Below, in pieces: positions 1-8,897 of a stretch of 31,290 nucleotides of DNA. The DNA comes from DATEOR01 sp035273885. GTDB lineage: Bacteria; Actinomycetota; Thermoleophilia; Gaiellales; Gaiellaceae. The notes beneath the pieces are model-generated. The model saw only the letters and a list, made by a program, of their open reading frames with translations. It searched no databases and had not been told where the DNA came from. Made by a program: the position numbers and the translations under genes. How positions within the stretch are numbered: position 1 is the first letter of the stretch; each line of letters begins with the position of its first letter. The stretch is taken from assembly GCA_035273885.1 (NCBI GenBank), contig DATEOR010000103.1, positions 1 to 31,290 on the forward strand, in the 5' to 3' direction.

Positions 1-104
1 CGACCGAAGAGTTGCCTCTCCCGGTGCAGCCGAGCGGGCCTTCACTTCGTGGCTGTTGTTGCCTAATGTTGCCTTGTGGGAGCGCCAGGGGTCCGGTGCG
101 CAGG

Positions 105-2876
105 ATGATCCAGTCCGATCCGATCATCGGACGAGAGACAGAGCAGGCGCGCATCGATTCGCTTATCTCATCCACGAGGGAGGGACTAAGCGAAGTTCTT
201 CTCTTGACGGGCGAGCCTGGAATTGGCAAGACGGCGCTTCTCGAATACGCCGCCAGTCGAGCCTCGGAAAGTCTCGTGCTGCGAGCGCGCGGGGTCGAGT
301 CCGAATCCGAGCTCACCTTCTCGGGGTTGTCCGAGCTCCTTCAACCTCTGATCGACAACCTCGACGCCATTCCGCCCCCCCAAGCCGAAGCGCTTTCGGC
401 AGCCTTCGGTCTCACAGCACCGACTCCTGGCGATCCCCTCACGGTCGCCGTTGGGACACTGAGCCTTCTCGCGGTTGCGGCGGAGGGTGGGCCTGTGCTC
501 ACACTCGTCGACGATGCGCATTGGCTCGACTCCGCGTCCCTGAACGCCCTCGTCTTCGCAATTCGACGACTTAGAGCAGAGGGGGTTGCAGTCCTTCTCG
601 CGGTACGCGAAGACGTGCCTGTTCAGCTGAGGGCTGCACGGCTCCCTGAGCTCAGGCTGGAGCCTCTAGAGGAGTCAGCTGCGAGAGAGCTCGTTCGGCG
701 CGCACGAGCATCGATGGCCCCCGAGGTCGTTGATTCCGTCCTGCACACGGCGCGGGGCAACCCGCTTGCGCTCCTACAGCTGCCTGCGATCGTCAGCGAG
801 GCCCAGGCGCTCGGAGAAGCACCACTCCCCGATCCTCTGCTTCCGAGCTCGAGCCTCTCGGATGCCTTTGTTCAACAGCTCGACAACCTCTCGGAGCCCG
901 TGCGCCGAGCGCTGGTCGTGGCTGCGGCAGCTGGCCAAGCCGAAGGGGGGATTGCTGCGCGCGCGCTGTCGTCGCTCGGCTTGAAGGCGAGCATCCTGGA
1001 GGAAGCCGAGCGGCAAGGGATCGTGACTTTGGACGGCGAGATTCACTTTCGCCATCCGCTTCTGCGATCTGTTGTGTACCACGAGGCCACGCCAGAGAAT
1101 CGTAGGAACGCACACCGGGCTCTCGCACGGGCGTTTCCCACTGATGACCGCGGCCTACGCCGGGCATGGCACATGGGTCTTGCCACCTCCGATCCTGATG
1201 AAGACGTTGCCGCGACCCTCGAGCGAGCTGCGATTGATGCCCGCCTTCGGAGTGGTTACAGTGCGGCTGGCACTGCCCTTGAGCGCGCAGCGCGTCTCAG
1301 TCCTGATCGGGGCGTGCGGGCTAGGCGGCTCGTAGAAGCCTCACAAGACTTCCAGCTCGTGGGAAATCTCGAGCGCGCGTCGCAGTTGCTCGAGCAGGCG
1401 CTCGAGTCCGAACCGGATCTTGTCGTGCAGGCCGAGATCCATCACTTGCAAGGACGTGGCCAGTTCCTCGCCGGCTCACCAACGGAGGCTGTGGCCCGCA
1501 TGGTGCATGCCGCATCCCTAATCGAGGCCCAGGCCCCTGGTCGAGCGGCGACGATCCTTGCGGAAGCGGCCTACGCATGTCTGAGCATGGCCGAAGCTGA
1601 AATCGGCCTGACGACCGCTCAACGCGCGCAGGGCCTCGCGGAGGAAGCGCAGGACGAATCAATCTTTCTGACCACGATCGTGTTGATGCTCGCTCTTCAG
1701 CTTCGCGGCGAGACAAGTCGAGCCGAGGAGTTATTGGACGCGTGCCTCCCAACTCTGCTCGCGGCCGACCCATTGCCACGAGTGAGCTGGCTCGTCCACG
1801 GGCCCGCTCTCGCGCTCGTGTACTTCGAGCGCTACGACGACGCGCGCATGCTGCTGCAGAACGTGATCGGCGCGGCGAGAGCGCGCAGCGCACCGGGCAT
1901 TCTTCCGATGGTCCTGATTGCTCTCGGAGAGCTCGATTTCCGCACCGGCAACTGGACCGCGGGCAGGCTGAATGGCACAGAGGCGGTGCAACTCGCGGAG
2001 GAAACAGGACAGCTGAACGTCCTCACATTCTGCTTGACGTTTCTCGCTCGATTCGACGCTGTCCAAGGACGGCCGGAGGCCGCACGGAAGCTTGCCGAGG
2101 TGGCGCACGAAATGAGGCAGTCGGGCTACGCCACATCCGTTCGCTACTACGCCGATGTCGCCCTCGCCCGGTTGGCTACCGGCGCTGCGGACTTCGAAAG
2201 CGTCGTCGATCTCCTCGAGACGGTGGAGCGTGTTTCCATCGAACAGGGGATCGATGACCCGAGTTTCCTTCAATGGGAGCCCGACCTGATCGAAGCGTAC
2301 GTCCGCACCGGGCGAAAGGAGGAGGGCGAGCGCTCCCTGGCCCGCCTCGAGCGGCTCGCGGAGAAGACGGGCCGTAAGTGGACGCAGGCGGTGGCGGCCC
2401 GGTGCCGTGGGCTCATGGCCGACGACGGAGTCTTCGAACAGGCATTTGCCGAGGCAAGGGAGTGGCACGCTCGCGTTCCTCAGCCGTTCGAAGCGGCACG
2501 CACGGAGCTGTGCCTCGGCGAGCGTCTGCGGCGCGCCGGGCGTCGCACAGACGCTAGGGGGCCATTGCGCAAGGCTCTCGAGACGTTCGAACGCTTGGGG
2601 GCCGCCCCCTGGGCCGCTCGAGCTCGCGCCGAGCTTCGTGCGAGTGGAGGAACCTCGAGATCCGTCACTGCGTCTCCCCTCTCCGAACTCACTCCCCGGG
2701 AGCTACAGGTCGCCCACGCGATCGCCGAAGGGGCGACGAACCGCGAAGCGGCTTCCGCTCTGTTCCTCAGCCCAAAGACGATCGATTTTCACCTACAGCA
2801 CATCTTCCGGAAGCTTGACGTCCGCTCACGCACAGAGCTCGCGCGGCTTCTCGCAGGTGATGCCGCCCTGGGCTAG
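105..2876 (+). CDS. LuxR-family (LAL type) ATPase transcriptional regulator
   Basis: A protein of about 923 aa with the layout of large ATP-binding LuxR (LAL/MalT-like) regulators. An N-terminal AAA ATPase carries Walker A GEPGIGKT at residues 36-43 and a Walker B-like LTLVDDAHWLD near residue 135. A long helical, TPR-like middle follows. The C-terminal LuxR helix-turn-helix lies at about residues 860-915 (LTPRELQVAHAIAEGATNRE, then SPKTIDFHLQHIFRKLDV). Such proteins are cytoplasmic and activate transcription when ATP and an inducer bind; the inducer cannot be read from sequence. The frame is open upstream to position 12, but homology begins at IIGRETE, so I chose the ATG at 105. A GTG at 96 with AGGGG 4 nt before it is a fair alternative. 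The exported-protein operon starts about 130 bp downstream and is a possible target (inference). Confidence 0.9.
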   Translation: MIQSDPIIGRETEQARIDSLISSTREGLSEVLLLTGEPGIGKTALLEYAASRASESLVLRARGVESESELTFSGLSELLQPLIDNLDAIPPPQAEALSAAFGLTAPTPGDPLTVAVGTLSLLAVAAEGGPVLTLVDDAHWLDSASLNALVFAIRRLRAEGVAVLLAVREDVPVQLRAARLPELRLEPLEESAARELVRRARASMAPEVVDSVLHTARGNPLALLQLPAIVSEAQALGEAPLPDPLLPSSSLSDAFVQQLDNLSEPVRRALVVAAAAGQAEGGIAARALSSLGLKASILEEAERQGIVTLDGEIHFRHPLLRSVVYHEATPENRRNAHRALARAFPTDDRGLRRAWHMGLATSDPDEDVAATLERAAIDARLRSGYSAAGTALERAARLSPDRGVRARRLVEASQDFQLVGNLERASQLLEQALESEPDLVVQAEIHHLQGRGQFLAGSPTEAVARMVHAASLIEAQAPGRAATILAEAAYACLSMAEAEIGLTTAQRAQGLAEEAQDESIFLTTIVLMLALQLRGETSRAEELLDACLPTLLAADPLPRVSWLVHGPALALVYFERYDDARMLLQNVIGAARARSAPGILPMVLIALGELDFRTGNWTAGRLNGTEAVQLAEETGQLNVLTFCLTFLARFDAVQGRPEAARKLAEVAHEMRQSGYATSVRYYADVALARLATGAADFESVVDLLETVERVSIEQGIDDPSFLQWEPDLIEAYVRTGRKEEGERSLARLERLAEKTGRKWTQAVAARCRGLMADDGVFEQAFAEAREWHARVPQPFEAARTELCLGERLRRAGRRTDARGPLRKALETFERLGAAPWAARARAELRASGGTSRSVTASPLSELTPRELQVAHAIAEGATNREAASALFLSPKTIDFHLQHIFRKLDVRSRTELARLLAGDAALG

Positions 2877-3003
2877 AAGTCGGCCGAAACAGCGAGCGAG
2901 TCGCCCGGGTAGCTGATCCGCGAGATGCAAAGACTGGGCGTTTTCCCGATGCGCGCGGCGACACCGCATGCTTCGCTAGAGCTCGGCATCGAATAGGAGC
3001 GAC

Positions 3004-3459
3004 ATGCGAAAGCGACTCCCACCAGTAATCGCCGTTCTGGCTGCGACAACGGTTCTACTGACACCGAGCACCGGTATTGCTGCCGCACCAGAGCCGATCA
3101 CGATCCAGACGCACGGCGTGTTCACTGGGCCGAGCTCGGCGGCGGGAACGTTTGTCGTCTCCGGCGGCGTGTCCGACTCCGGCACCTACACCGAGGCGTT
3201 CCGCTTCGCCGGCTCGACGCTCCACGTCGTCAAGACCCTGTCCGGTCAGGCGGGCACGATCACGCTGGCCGCCCAGGGCGTCGTCGTGTGGACCTCGCCG
3301 ACGACCGCAACGTTCGCGGCGGGCCACTGGCAAGTCGTGGCAGGAACCGGGGCGTACACCGAGCTGCGCGCGGGCGGCACACCTGGCGCAGTCGGCTCCG
3401 CTGACCTGGCCGCGGGAACCGCCGATGTCGTGCACACGGGAGAGGGGCAACTGAGATGA
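3004..3459 (+). CDS. small secreted protein of unknown function
   Basis: A 151-aa protein with a clear Sec signal peptide: a basic MRKRLPP start, a hydrophobic core, and an Ala-rich cleavage region near residues 26-28. The mature part is rich in Gly, Thr and Val and looks all-beta. It has a GTGAYTELRAGG segment of the kind found in secreted actinobacterial beta-barrel proteins, but I do not recognise a named family with confidence. The ATG at 3004 follows an AGGAG box (2995-2999). Its stop overlaps the next start by 4 nt (ATGA at 3456-3459), so it is the first gene of a translationally coupled set of exported proteins. Confidence 0.75.
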   Translation: MRKRLPPVIAVLAATTVLLTPSTGIAAAPEPITIQTHGVFTGPSSAAGTFVVSGGVSDSGTYTEAFRFAGSTLHVVKTLSGQAGTITLAAQGVVVWTSPTTATFAAGHWQVVAGTGAYTELRAGGTPGAVGSADLAAGTADVVHTGEGQLR

Positions 3460-4967
3460 GCGCGCGAATCGGAACAGTTCTGCTTCTGACGGTTGCGGCA
3501 GCTGCGATCGCCGCCGCGCGACCCTCGATCGCGGCTGCGGCCCGTCCGCCGAACGACGATTTTGCGTCGGCGTCGACGCTCACAGGTGAGAACGGTGAGC
3601 TCGTGGCGACGAGCAAGGACGCGACGAAGGAGGCCGGCGAGCCCAACCATGCGGGCGAAGCGGGAGGCGCTTCGGTCTGGTTCACATGGACGGCGGCCCG
3701 AAACGGCACGCTCACCGTCTGGACGGTCCAGCCGACCTTCGACACCGTCATCGCGGGGTACACCGGAAGCGCAGTCGACTCGCTCGCGGAATTGGCGAGC
3801 AATGACGACTTCGGAGCGAGCACTGCGAGTCGCATGACTTTCGCCGTTAGTTCCGGAACCGTGTACCGAATCGCCGTCGACGGGGTCTCGGGCACGAGTG
3901 GGCCGTTTCGCCTTCGTTGGCGGCAAGGCCCCGTGAACGACAACTTCGACGCGGCGGAGCTCATCGCGGGCATCTCGGGCTCGGTCGAAGCGACGAGCTA
4001 CGGGGCGACCGCGGAGGCCGGAGAGGTCGTCGACTTCGACGCCGCCTCGATCTGGTACCGCTGGGTCGCATCCGAAGATGGAACGTTCGGATTTGTCGCG
4101 CCTGGCGCCCGCGGAATTACCGTCTACACCGGCGTGGCGGTCGGCGCCCTCACGCCGGTCGGAGGCCCAGGGGCGGATGACGTGAGCTTTTCGGCCAACA
4201 CCGGAACGGAATACAGGATTCGGGTGGCCGGCCGAAGCTTCAACAATGCGGACGTTTTCGGAGTCTTCTGGGGGAAGGCGCCGGTGAACGACGCGTTTGC
4301 CGATGCCGAGACCATTGCGGGAGCGGCAGGACATGTAGAAGGCTCGAACGTCTTCGCAACGCTCGAGTTGGACGAGCCAGCGCCAGGCTCGTACGGCAAC
4401 ACAGCCTGGTTTTCCTGGACGGCTCCCCAGAGTGGCTGGGTTCGGTTCGATGCCTGGGGTCTCCCGGATTCGACCTGGGGCCGAGCCGACACCTTTCTCG
4501 CCGTCTTCACCGGCGCGACCGTCGATTCGTTGACGCTCGTGACCGCAAACGATGATTGGTACCGAAGTCCCCTGCCGTCATTTGGTGCCAGCGCCGTGAG
4601 CTTCCACGCCACCGGCGGCACGACGTATCACATCACCCTGGGCGCCTATGCCTGGTGGGCTTGGGGGCCGTTCAATCTTCGCTGGTACCCGGGTCGGATC
4701 GTGATCGGGACATCGGCTGACAATCGCATCGCGGGAACGCCCGGCCGCGACTACCTGGACGGCGGCGGCGGGAACGACACCGTCCATGGGCTTGCAGGCA
4801 ACGACTACATCGTCGGCGGCCCCGGTCGTGATGTGCTCTACGGCGACACCGGCGCAGATTTCCTCGTCAGCCGCGATTTCAAGAGAGGCAACGACGTCAT
4901 CTGGGGCGGCGCGGGTAAGGACTCCGTCCGTAGAGATCCGGGCGACGAAATTCACGAGATCCCGTGA
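3456..4967 (+). CDS. secreted three-repeat protein with C-terminal RTX-like calcium-binding repeats
   Basis: A 503-aa exported protein with an Ala-rich signal peptide (residues 1-28). Three related beta-sandwich-like repeats of about 115-130 aa follow, each opening with an NDxF motif (NDDF at 33, NDNF at 161, NDAF at 278). Shared landmarks are W-F-T/S-W-T, a F/Y-T-G strand and a final FxLRW. The C-terminus (about 418-497) holds glycine/aspartate nonapeptides such as GGGGNDTVHG, LAGNDYIVGG and GGAGKDSV. These match RTX/hemolysin-type calcium-binding repeats, which fold into a parallel beta-roll when calcium binds. No enzymatic domain is visible, so a binding, adhesive or structural role outside the cell is likely (inference). 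It is coupled to both neighbours by 4-nt overlaps. Confidence 0.85.
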   Translation: MSARIGTVLLLTVAAAAIAAARPSIAAAARPPNDDFASASTLTGENGELVATSKDATKEAGEPNHAGEAGGASVWFTWTAARNGTLTVWTVQPTFDTVIAGYTGSAVDSLAELASNDDFGASTASRMTFAVSSGTVYRIAVDGVSGTSGPFRLRWRQGPVNDNFDAAELIAGISGSVEATSYGATAEAGEVVDFDAASIWYRWVASEDGTFGFVAPGARGITVYTGVAVGALTPVGGPGADDVSFSANTGTEYRIRVAGRSFNNADVFGVFWGKAPVNDAFADAETIAGAAGHVEGSNVFATLELDEPAPGSYGNTAWFSWTAPQSGWVRFDAWGLPDSTWGRADTFLAVFTGATVDSLTLVTANDDWYRSPLPSFGASAVSFHATGGTTYHITLGAYAWWAWGPFNLRWYPGRIVIGTSADNRIAGTPGRDYLDGGGGNDTVHGLAGNDYIVGGPGRDVLYGDTGADFLVSRDFKRGNDVIWGGAGKDSVRRDPGDEIHEIP

Positions 4968-5935
4968 CCGTGCGGTCCGTGAGGCTCCCCCTCTGCCTGA
5001 CGCTGATGGGGCTGCTCGCGGTACCCGCGCTTGGCGGATGCTCAAATTCGAAGAGCGCCTCGGACACCAAGTCGAGACCCCCAACGACGTCCGCCGCCTC
5101 GACCTCGTCCTCGACTTCGACTGCCCGAGCGGAGGACGAGGCGGATCCCCTCGCCGATGCTCAGGGGTGCCTCGATGCGTGGAATCACCGGAGGAAAAAT
5201 CCTGGCCTCGCGTCCTTCATGCTCGCCTCCGGAGAGCGGGGTGTCCAGCGTGTGTCCGTGGCCTTCGCGACGGGCGATGCCTGCCTCTTCTCCTTCGCCG
5301 CGGAGAATGGCTTGCTGGTCCAGGCGGTCGAGGTCAACCCGCCGAGCGGCCGGTTCACGGGTCTCTTCCCGCCTGGTCGAGTGGAGAACTTCGACCCCGA
5401 GCCGGCCGGCTGGAACGCGTCTGCGAACGCACAGGGGTTCGTCACGCTCCGGTATCCGGGCGTCAACGGAGACCTCGGGATGATGGACGCCCCGGAAACG
5501 GAGAGCTTCCCGAATGAGTCGGAGGACGAGCTCCTCGGCATGACGCCCTCCGACGGATGGCAGTGCCAGCGAAGCGACGAGCGCACAGAGGGAGCGGCGC
5601 TCGGGATCCGGTGCGACCCGACCACCCGGATCAGCCTCCGCTACGAGTCGTTCGACTCCCAGGAGGCGCTCCGAGCCGCCTACTGGAGCTACTTCAACAC
5701 GCTCGCGCAGGACGACGTCGGGCTGGGGAGTAACTGCGTGAGAGGAAATATCGGCGAAGGCTGGATCAAGTACCCCGGTGGCGGGACCGGGCGGCTCTTC
5801 TGCTTCACGGACGCCCGAGACCGTCCCGGCCTCATCTGGACGCGCGACGACCGTCGCATCCTCGCGATCGCATCCGGCAGCGGCAGGGACGAGCTCGTCA
5901 CCTGGTGGCGCGAGGGCGGGGGGTCGATCCAATGA
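4964..5935 (+). CDS. lipoprotein of unknown function
   Basis: A 323-aa protein starting at GTG 4964, inside the stop of the upstream gene (GTGA overlap). Residues 1-26 form a lipoprotein signal peptide ending in the lipobox ALGGC, so Cys26 is the probable lipidated residue and the protein should sit on the outer face of the cytoplasmic membrane. A Ser/Thr-rich low-complexity linker (about 27-55) leads into a globular part with scattered cysteines that may form disulfides. I do not recognise the family. It is the third exported product in a row and its stop again overlaps a potential start by 4 nt (ATGA at 5932). Confidence 0.8.
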   Translation: MTVRSVRLPLCLTLMGLLAVPALGGCSNSKSASDTKSRPPTTSAASTSSSTSTARAEDEADPLADAQGCLDAWNHRRKNPGLASFMLASGERGVQRVSVAFATGDACLFSFAAENGLLVQAVEVNPPSGRFTGLFPPGRVENFDPEPAGWNASANAQGFVTLRYPGVNGDLGMMDAPETESFPNESEDELLGMTPSDGWQCQRSDERTEGAALGIRCDPTTRISLRYESFDSQEALRAAYWSYFNTLAQDDVGLGSNCVRGNIGEGWIKYPGGGTGRLFCFTDARDRPGLIWTRDDRRILAIASGSGRDELVTWWREGGGSIQ

Positions 5936-6252
5936 CCAAAGGGGGATGAGATGGGAGAGGTATTTCCGGCGGTTGCGGAACCGGAAACTGGACGGCGGTC
6001 GACTTCGTTTAGTCCGGGAACTACAGGAAGACCGGGCTCCACGAATTCGCCTGGATCACGAATCCAGGTCTCGGTGCCTCGGTCGAGAGCACGTTCGGGC
6101 TGAGCGAGAGGGAAGCGTACTTCTTCGGGGTCGAGTCGTTCGGCTCCGTCGACAGGAACGGCGATCAGATCCTCTGTGTCTCCTGGCTGGGAGCGAACCC
6201 GGGCGTAGACGACTACATCCTGAGCGTCGTCGACAACAACGCCGCTATGTAG
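5932..6252 (+). pseudogene. decayed fourth gene of the exported-protein operon
   Basis: The roughly 340 bp between the lipoprotein and the antiporter holds a 107-codon frame that starts with an ATGA overlap at 5932, as at the two previous junctions, and ends at TAG 6250-6252. It is broken by TGA at 5947 and TAG at 6010. After the second stop the frame runs for about 80 codons with GC-rich third positions and a natural composition (KTGLHEFAWITNPGLG, FFGVESFGSVDRNGDQ, GANPGVDDYILSV). That stretch has no ATG, GTG or TTG of its own. The segment between the stops (GCGTGNWTAVDFV) also looks coding. I read it as a recently inactivated or truncated gene of unknown function. Sequencing error at two sites would be the alternative. 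An ATG at 5951 opens only a 50-codon frame of unconvincing composition. Confidence 0.6.
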
Positions 6253-6274
6253 GGGTCCGGGCACCCGCTCGGGC

Positions 6275-7861
6275 TCAGCCCTCGAGCCGCGCCTCTTCGA
6301 GGTCGAGGTCGCGGATGACGCGGCGCATGACGAGATCGTCGATGCGCTGCTCGCGGCGCAGGTCGAAGACCGCATTGCGCTCGGCGACGAGCAGCTCGCG
6401 CAGCAGGCGCTGGTAGTCGAGCGAGCGGCTCTCGAGCACGCCGTCGGACTCCGGGTCGAAGCGGCTGCGGAATCGCTCGCGGCGGAAGTTGAACATCCCG
6501 CGGATACGCTCGAGGGTGTCGTCGCGCACCCAGTCCTCGTCCGCCAGCTCCTCCAATCGTGCGAGGGCGGCCTCGGTGGCGTGGATGCGCGCCTTGTTCT
6601 CCTCCTTCTCTCCGCGGCCCTCGTCCTCGAGCCCGATCAGCTTCAGGAGAGCGGGGAAGGACAGCCCCTGCACCACCAGGGAGGCGAGGATGACGCCGAA
6701 AGTGAGGAAGATGATGAGGTCGCGGTTGGGGAAGGCGTCTCCCGAGTCGGTCGTGAACGGCAGCGCGAGTGCGGCCGCGAGCGAGACGGCGCCGCGCATC
6801 CCGGCCCAGCCGAGGATGATCGACGCGCGGCCGGGGGTCTGGATCGGGCGCTTTTTCCTACGGGTCCACGCGGTCACGTAGGTCCCGGGGATCACCCACA
6901 GGAAGCGGGCCGCGATGACAGCCAGCGCGACCACGGCCGCCCAGCCGACGAGCCGCGCCGCCGGATAGCCGGAGAGCGCGTCGACGATCACGGGGAGCTG
7001 GAGCCCGATGAGGACGAAGAGGAGCGCGTTCAGGATGAAAAACGTGATCTCCCAGACGGCCAGGCCCTGGAGGCGGGTCTGCCAGGTCGTCAGCTCGGGT
7101 GTGTACCAGCCCATGTAGATCCCGATGGTCACCGCCGCGAGAACGCCCGAGACGTCGAGGGCGATGGCGGGCAGGTAGGCGAGGTAGCCGCTCATCAGGG
7201 AGAGCGTGATCGCCAGCGCGGGGTCCTTGATCTTGCGCCGAATGTGGCGCACCACGAGGCCAACGCCGAGACCGACTCCTATCCCGCCGATGACGCTCAG
7301 CGCAAAGCTGCCCGCCGCGTCGGCGAACGAAAACGAGCCGCTGACCACCGCGACGACGGCGAACTTGTAGGCGACGAGGGCTGTGCCGTCGTTCACGAGG
7401 CTCTCGCCTTCGATCAGCGCCACGAGCCGCCTCGGAAGTCCGAGCCGCTCGGCAATCGCCGTGGCCGCGGTCGGGTCGGTCGGCGAGACCACCGCGCCGA
7501 GCACGAACGCGCTTCCCCAGCCGAGCCCCGGGATCAGCTCGTGGGCGACCACGGCGACGATGACCATCGTGCAGAGCACGAGGCCGATTGCGAGGAGCGT
7601 GATCGCGAACGCGTTCTCCCGTAAGTCGCGGAGCGATGTGAAGAATGCAGCGCCGTACAGGAGCGGAGGCAGCACCGCGACGAGGACGAGATCCGGCGGA
7701 AGCTGGATCTCCGGGATTCCGGGGATGAACCCGAGCCCGAGGCCTCCGACGACGAGCAGGATCGGGTACGGGATGTTTGTCCGTTCCGCTGCGATGAGGA
7801 GGAACGCGACCGAGGCGAGGATCGCGACGAGTGCGAGGCTGTCTTCGGGCGAGAAAGGCAT
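6275..7861 (-). CDS. Na+/H+ antiporter, CPA1/NhaP family
   Basis: A 528-aa membrane protein of the monovalent cation:proton antiporter-1 family. It exchanges cytoplasmic Na+ (or K+) for external protons in pH and salt homeostasis. About 12 hydrophobic segments fill residues 5-410. The family's ion-site motifs are present: SPTDP at 126-130 and EGESLVNDGTALV at 151-163, with the Asn157-Asp158 pair in the transport core. A charged, coiled-coil-like cytoplasmic tail of about 110 residues follows, as in other actinobacterial NhaP proteins. It starts at ATG 7861, 31 bp from the divergent GltX-like gene, so the two share a control region. Ion specificity cannot be assigned from sequence. Confidence 0.92.
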   Translation of the reverse strand: MPFSPEDSLALVAILASVAFLLIAAERTNIPYPILLVVGGLGLGFIPGIPEIQLPPDLVLVAVLPPLLYGAAFFTSLRDLRENAFAITLLAIGLVLCTMVIVAVVAHELIPGLGWGSAFVLGAVVSPTDPTAATAIAERLGLPRRLVALIEGESLVNDGTALVAYKFAVVAVVSGSFSFADAAGSFALSVIGGIGVGLGVGLVVRHIRRKIKDPALAITLSLMSGYLAYLPAIALDVSGVLAAVTIGIYMGWYTPELTTWQTRLQGLAVWEITFFILNALLFVLIGLQLPVIVDALSGYPAARLVGWAAVVALAVIAARFLWVIPGTYVTAWTRRKKRPIQTPGRASIILGWAGMRGAVSLAAALALPFTTDSGDAFPNRDLIIFLTFGVILASLVVQGLSFPALLKLIGLEDEGRGEKEENKARIHATEAALARLEELADEDWVRDDTLERIRGMFNFRRERFRSRFDPESDGVLESRSLDYQRLLRELLVAERNAVFDLRREQRIDDLVMRRVIRDLDLEEARLEG

Positions 7862-7880
7862 TCCGCTTTCGAGACAACGT

Positions 7881-7886
7881 TAGATT
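7881..7886 (+). promoter_or_regulatory. -10 box for the GltX-like gene, probably leaderless
   Basis: TAGATT lies exactly 6 nt before the ATG at 7893, which would put the transcription start at or next to the A of the ATG. No Shine-Dalgarno sequence is visible. The -35 region is weak. Confidence 0.4.
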
Positions 7887-7892
7887 GAACCG

Positions 7893-8897
7893 ATGGTTCG
7901 CGTCCGTTTCGCCCCGAGCCCGACCGGCTCCCTCCATGTCGGCAACGCCTTGAGCGCGGTCGTCAACCGCCACGGTGGAGACTGGATGCTGCTCCGGATC
8001 GACGACACCGACCCGGCTCGCAACGTCGTGGGGGGCGAGGAGGCGATCCTCGGGGATCTCGGCTGGCTCGGAATCGAGTGGGACGAGGGCCCCGTGCGGC
8101 AGAGCTCACGCCAGGATCTGTACCGCGAGGCGGCGGAGCGGATCGGCACCGACCGCTTCGACGGCGTGACGCTGCTCCGTGAGGACGGCACGGCAACTTA
8201 CCACCTCGCGAGCGTGGTTGACGATGCCGACTTCGGCATCACCCGCGTCTACCGCGGGAACGACCATCGGCCCAACGAGGATCTGCACCGGCGCCTCCAC
8301 GAGGCCCTCGGTACGACGCCTCCGGAGTATGTCCATCACGGGCTCATCCTCGGCGAGGACGGCAAGAAGCTCTCGAAGCGAGCGGCCGGCGCGACGGTCG
8401 CGTCTTTGCGCGGGCTCGGCTTCCCAGCCGCGGCGGTGCGCGCGTATCTCGACGAGCTCGGCGTGCCGCGCCACGACGTCCATTACGACCTCGCGCGGAT
8501 TCGCAGGCTCGCGATCGACGCGATCGGCGCCATGGCCGACGACGAGCTCGCCGCGGCCGCCCAGGCGCCCGCCGAGGTGGTGCCTGCGCTTCGTGGCGCA
8601 CGCGACCTGAACGAGGCGCGGGAGATCGCCCGGACCGTGCTCACGACCCCGGCGACCGGGCCCACCGATCACCCCGAGACGCTCGCGCGCTTCCAGGAGC
8701 TCCGCGAACGCGCTCCCGGGACGCTGGATCAGACGGGAGCGAAGGAGATCCTCCGCGAGCTGAAGGCGGTGGGGGGAGACCTGAGGGCGCTGCGCCGCGC
8801 GCTTACCGGGGCCGACCGCGGGCCCGAGCTCTGGGCCGTGCTGGTCGCTCTCCCGCGCGACGAGGCTTTGCGGCGGGCCGGCGCGGCCAGCTCGTGA
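7893..8897 (+). CDS. short glutamyl-tRNA synthetase-like protein (class I, reduced)
   Basis: A 334-aa class I aminoacyl-tRNA synthetase of the GluRS family. The ATP-binding HIGH-type motif is FAPSPTGSLHVGN (6-18), the DDTDP element is at 37-41, and the KMSKS-type loop GKKLSKR is at 157-163. Normal GltX has about 470 residues. Here about 70 residues of the acceptor-binding insertion (CP1, where the zinc knuckle usually lies) are missing and the protein has no cysteine at all. The anticodon-binding C-terminus is shortened, but still ends in the GltX-like LRRALTGADRGPELWA. The usual RGEDH motif reads RGNDH (121-125). It is not a standard Glu-Q-tRNA(Asp) synthetase, because that enzyme lacks the C-terminal part. 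It may charge tRNA(Glu) or have a derived role. Its last 95 nt overlap the convergent LysR gene. Confidence 0.8.
   Translation: MVRVRFAPSPTGSLHVGNALSAVVNRHGGDWMLLRIDDTDPARNVVGGEEAILGDLGWLGIEWDEGPVRQSSRQDLYREAAERIGTDRFDGVTLLREDGTATYHLASVVDDADFGITRVYRGNDHRPNEDLHRRLHEALGTTPPEYVHHGLILGEDGKKLSKRAAGATVASLRGLGFPAAAVRAYLDELGVPRHDVHYDLARIRRLAIDAIGAMADDELAAAAQAPAEVVPALRGARDLNEAREIARTVLTTPATGPTDHPETLARFQELRERAPGTLDQTGAKEILRELKAVGGDLRALRRALTGADRGPELWAVLVALPRDEALRRAGAASS

Noticed and set aside
5947..5949. In-frame TGA (and TAG at 6010) as selenocysteine or pyrrolysine codons
   Set aside because: No recoding hairpin is evident, two different stops occur in one short frame, and no seleno- or pyrroprotein family is recognised. 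Decay is simpler.
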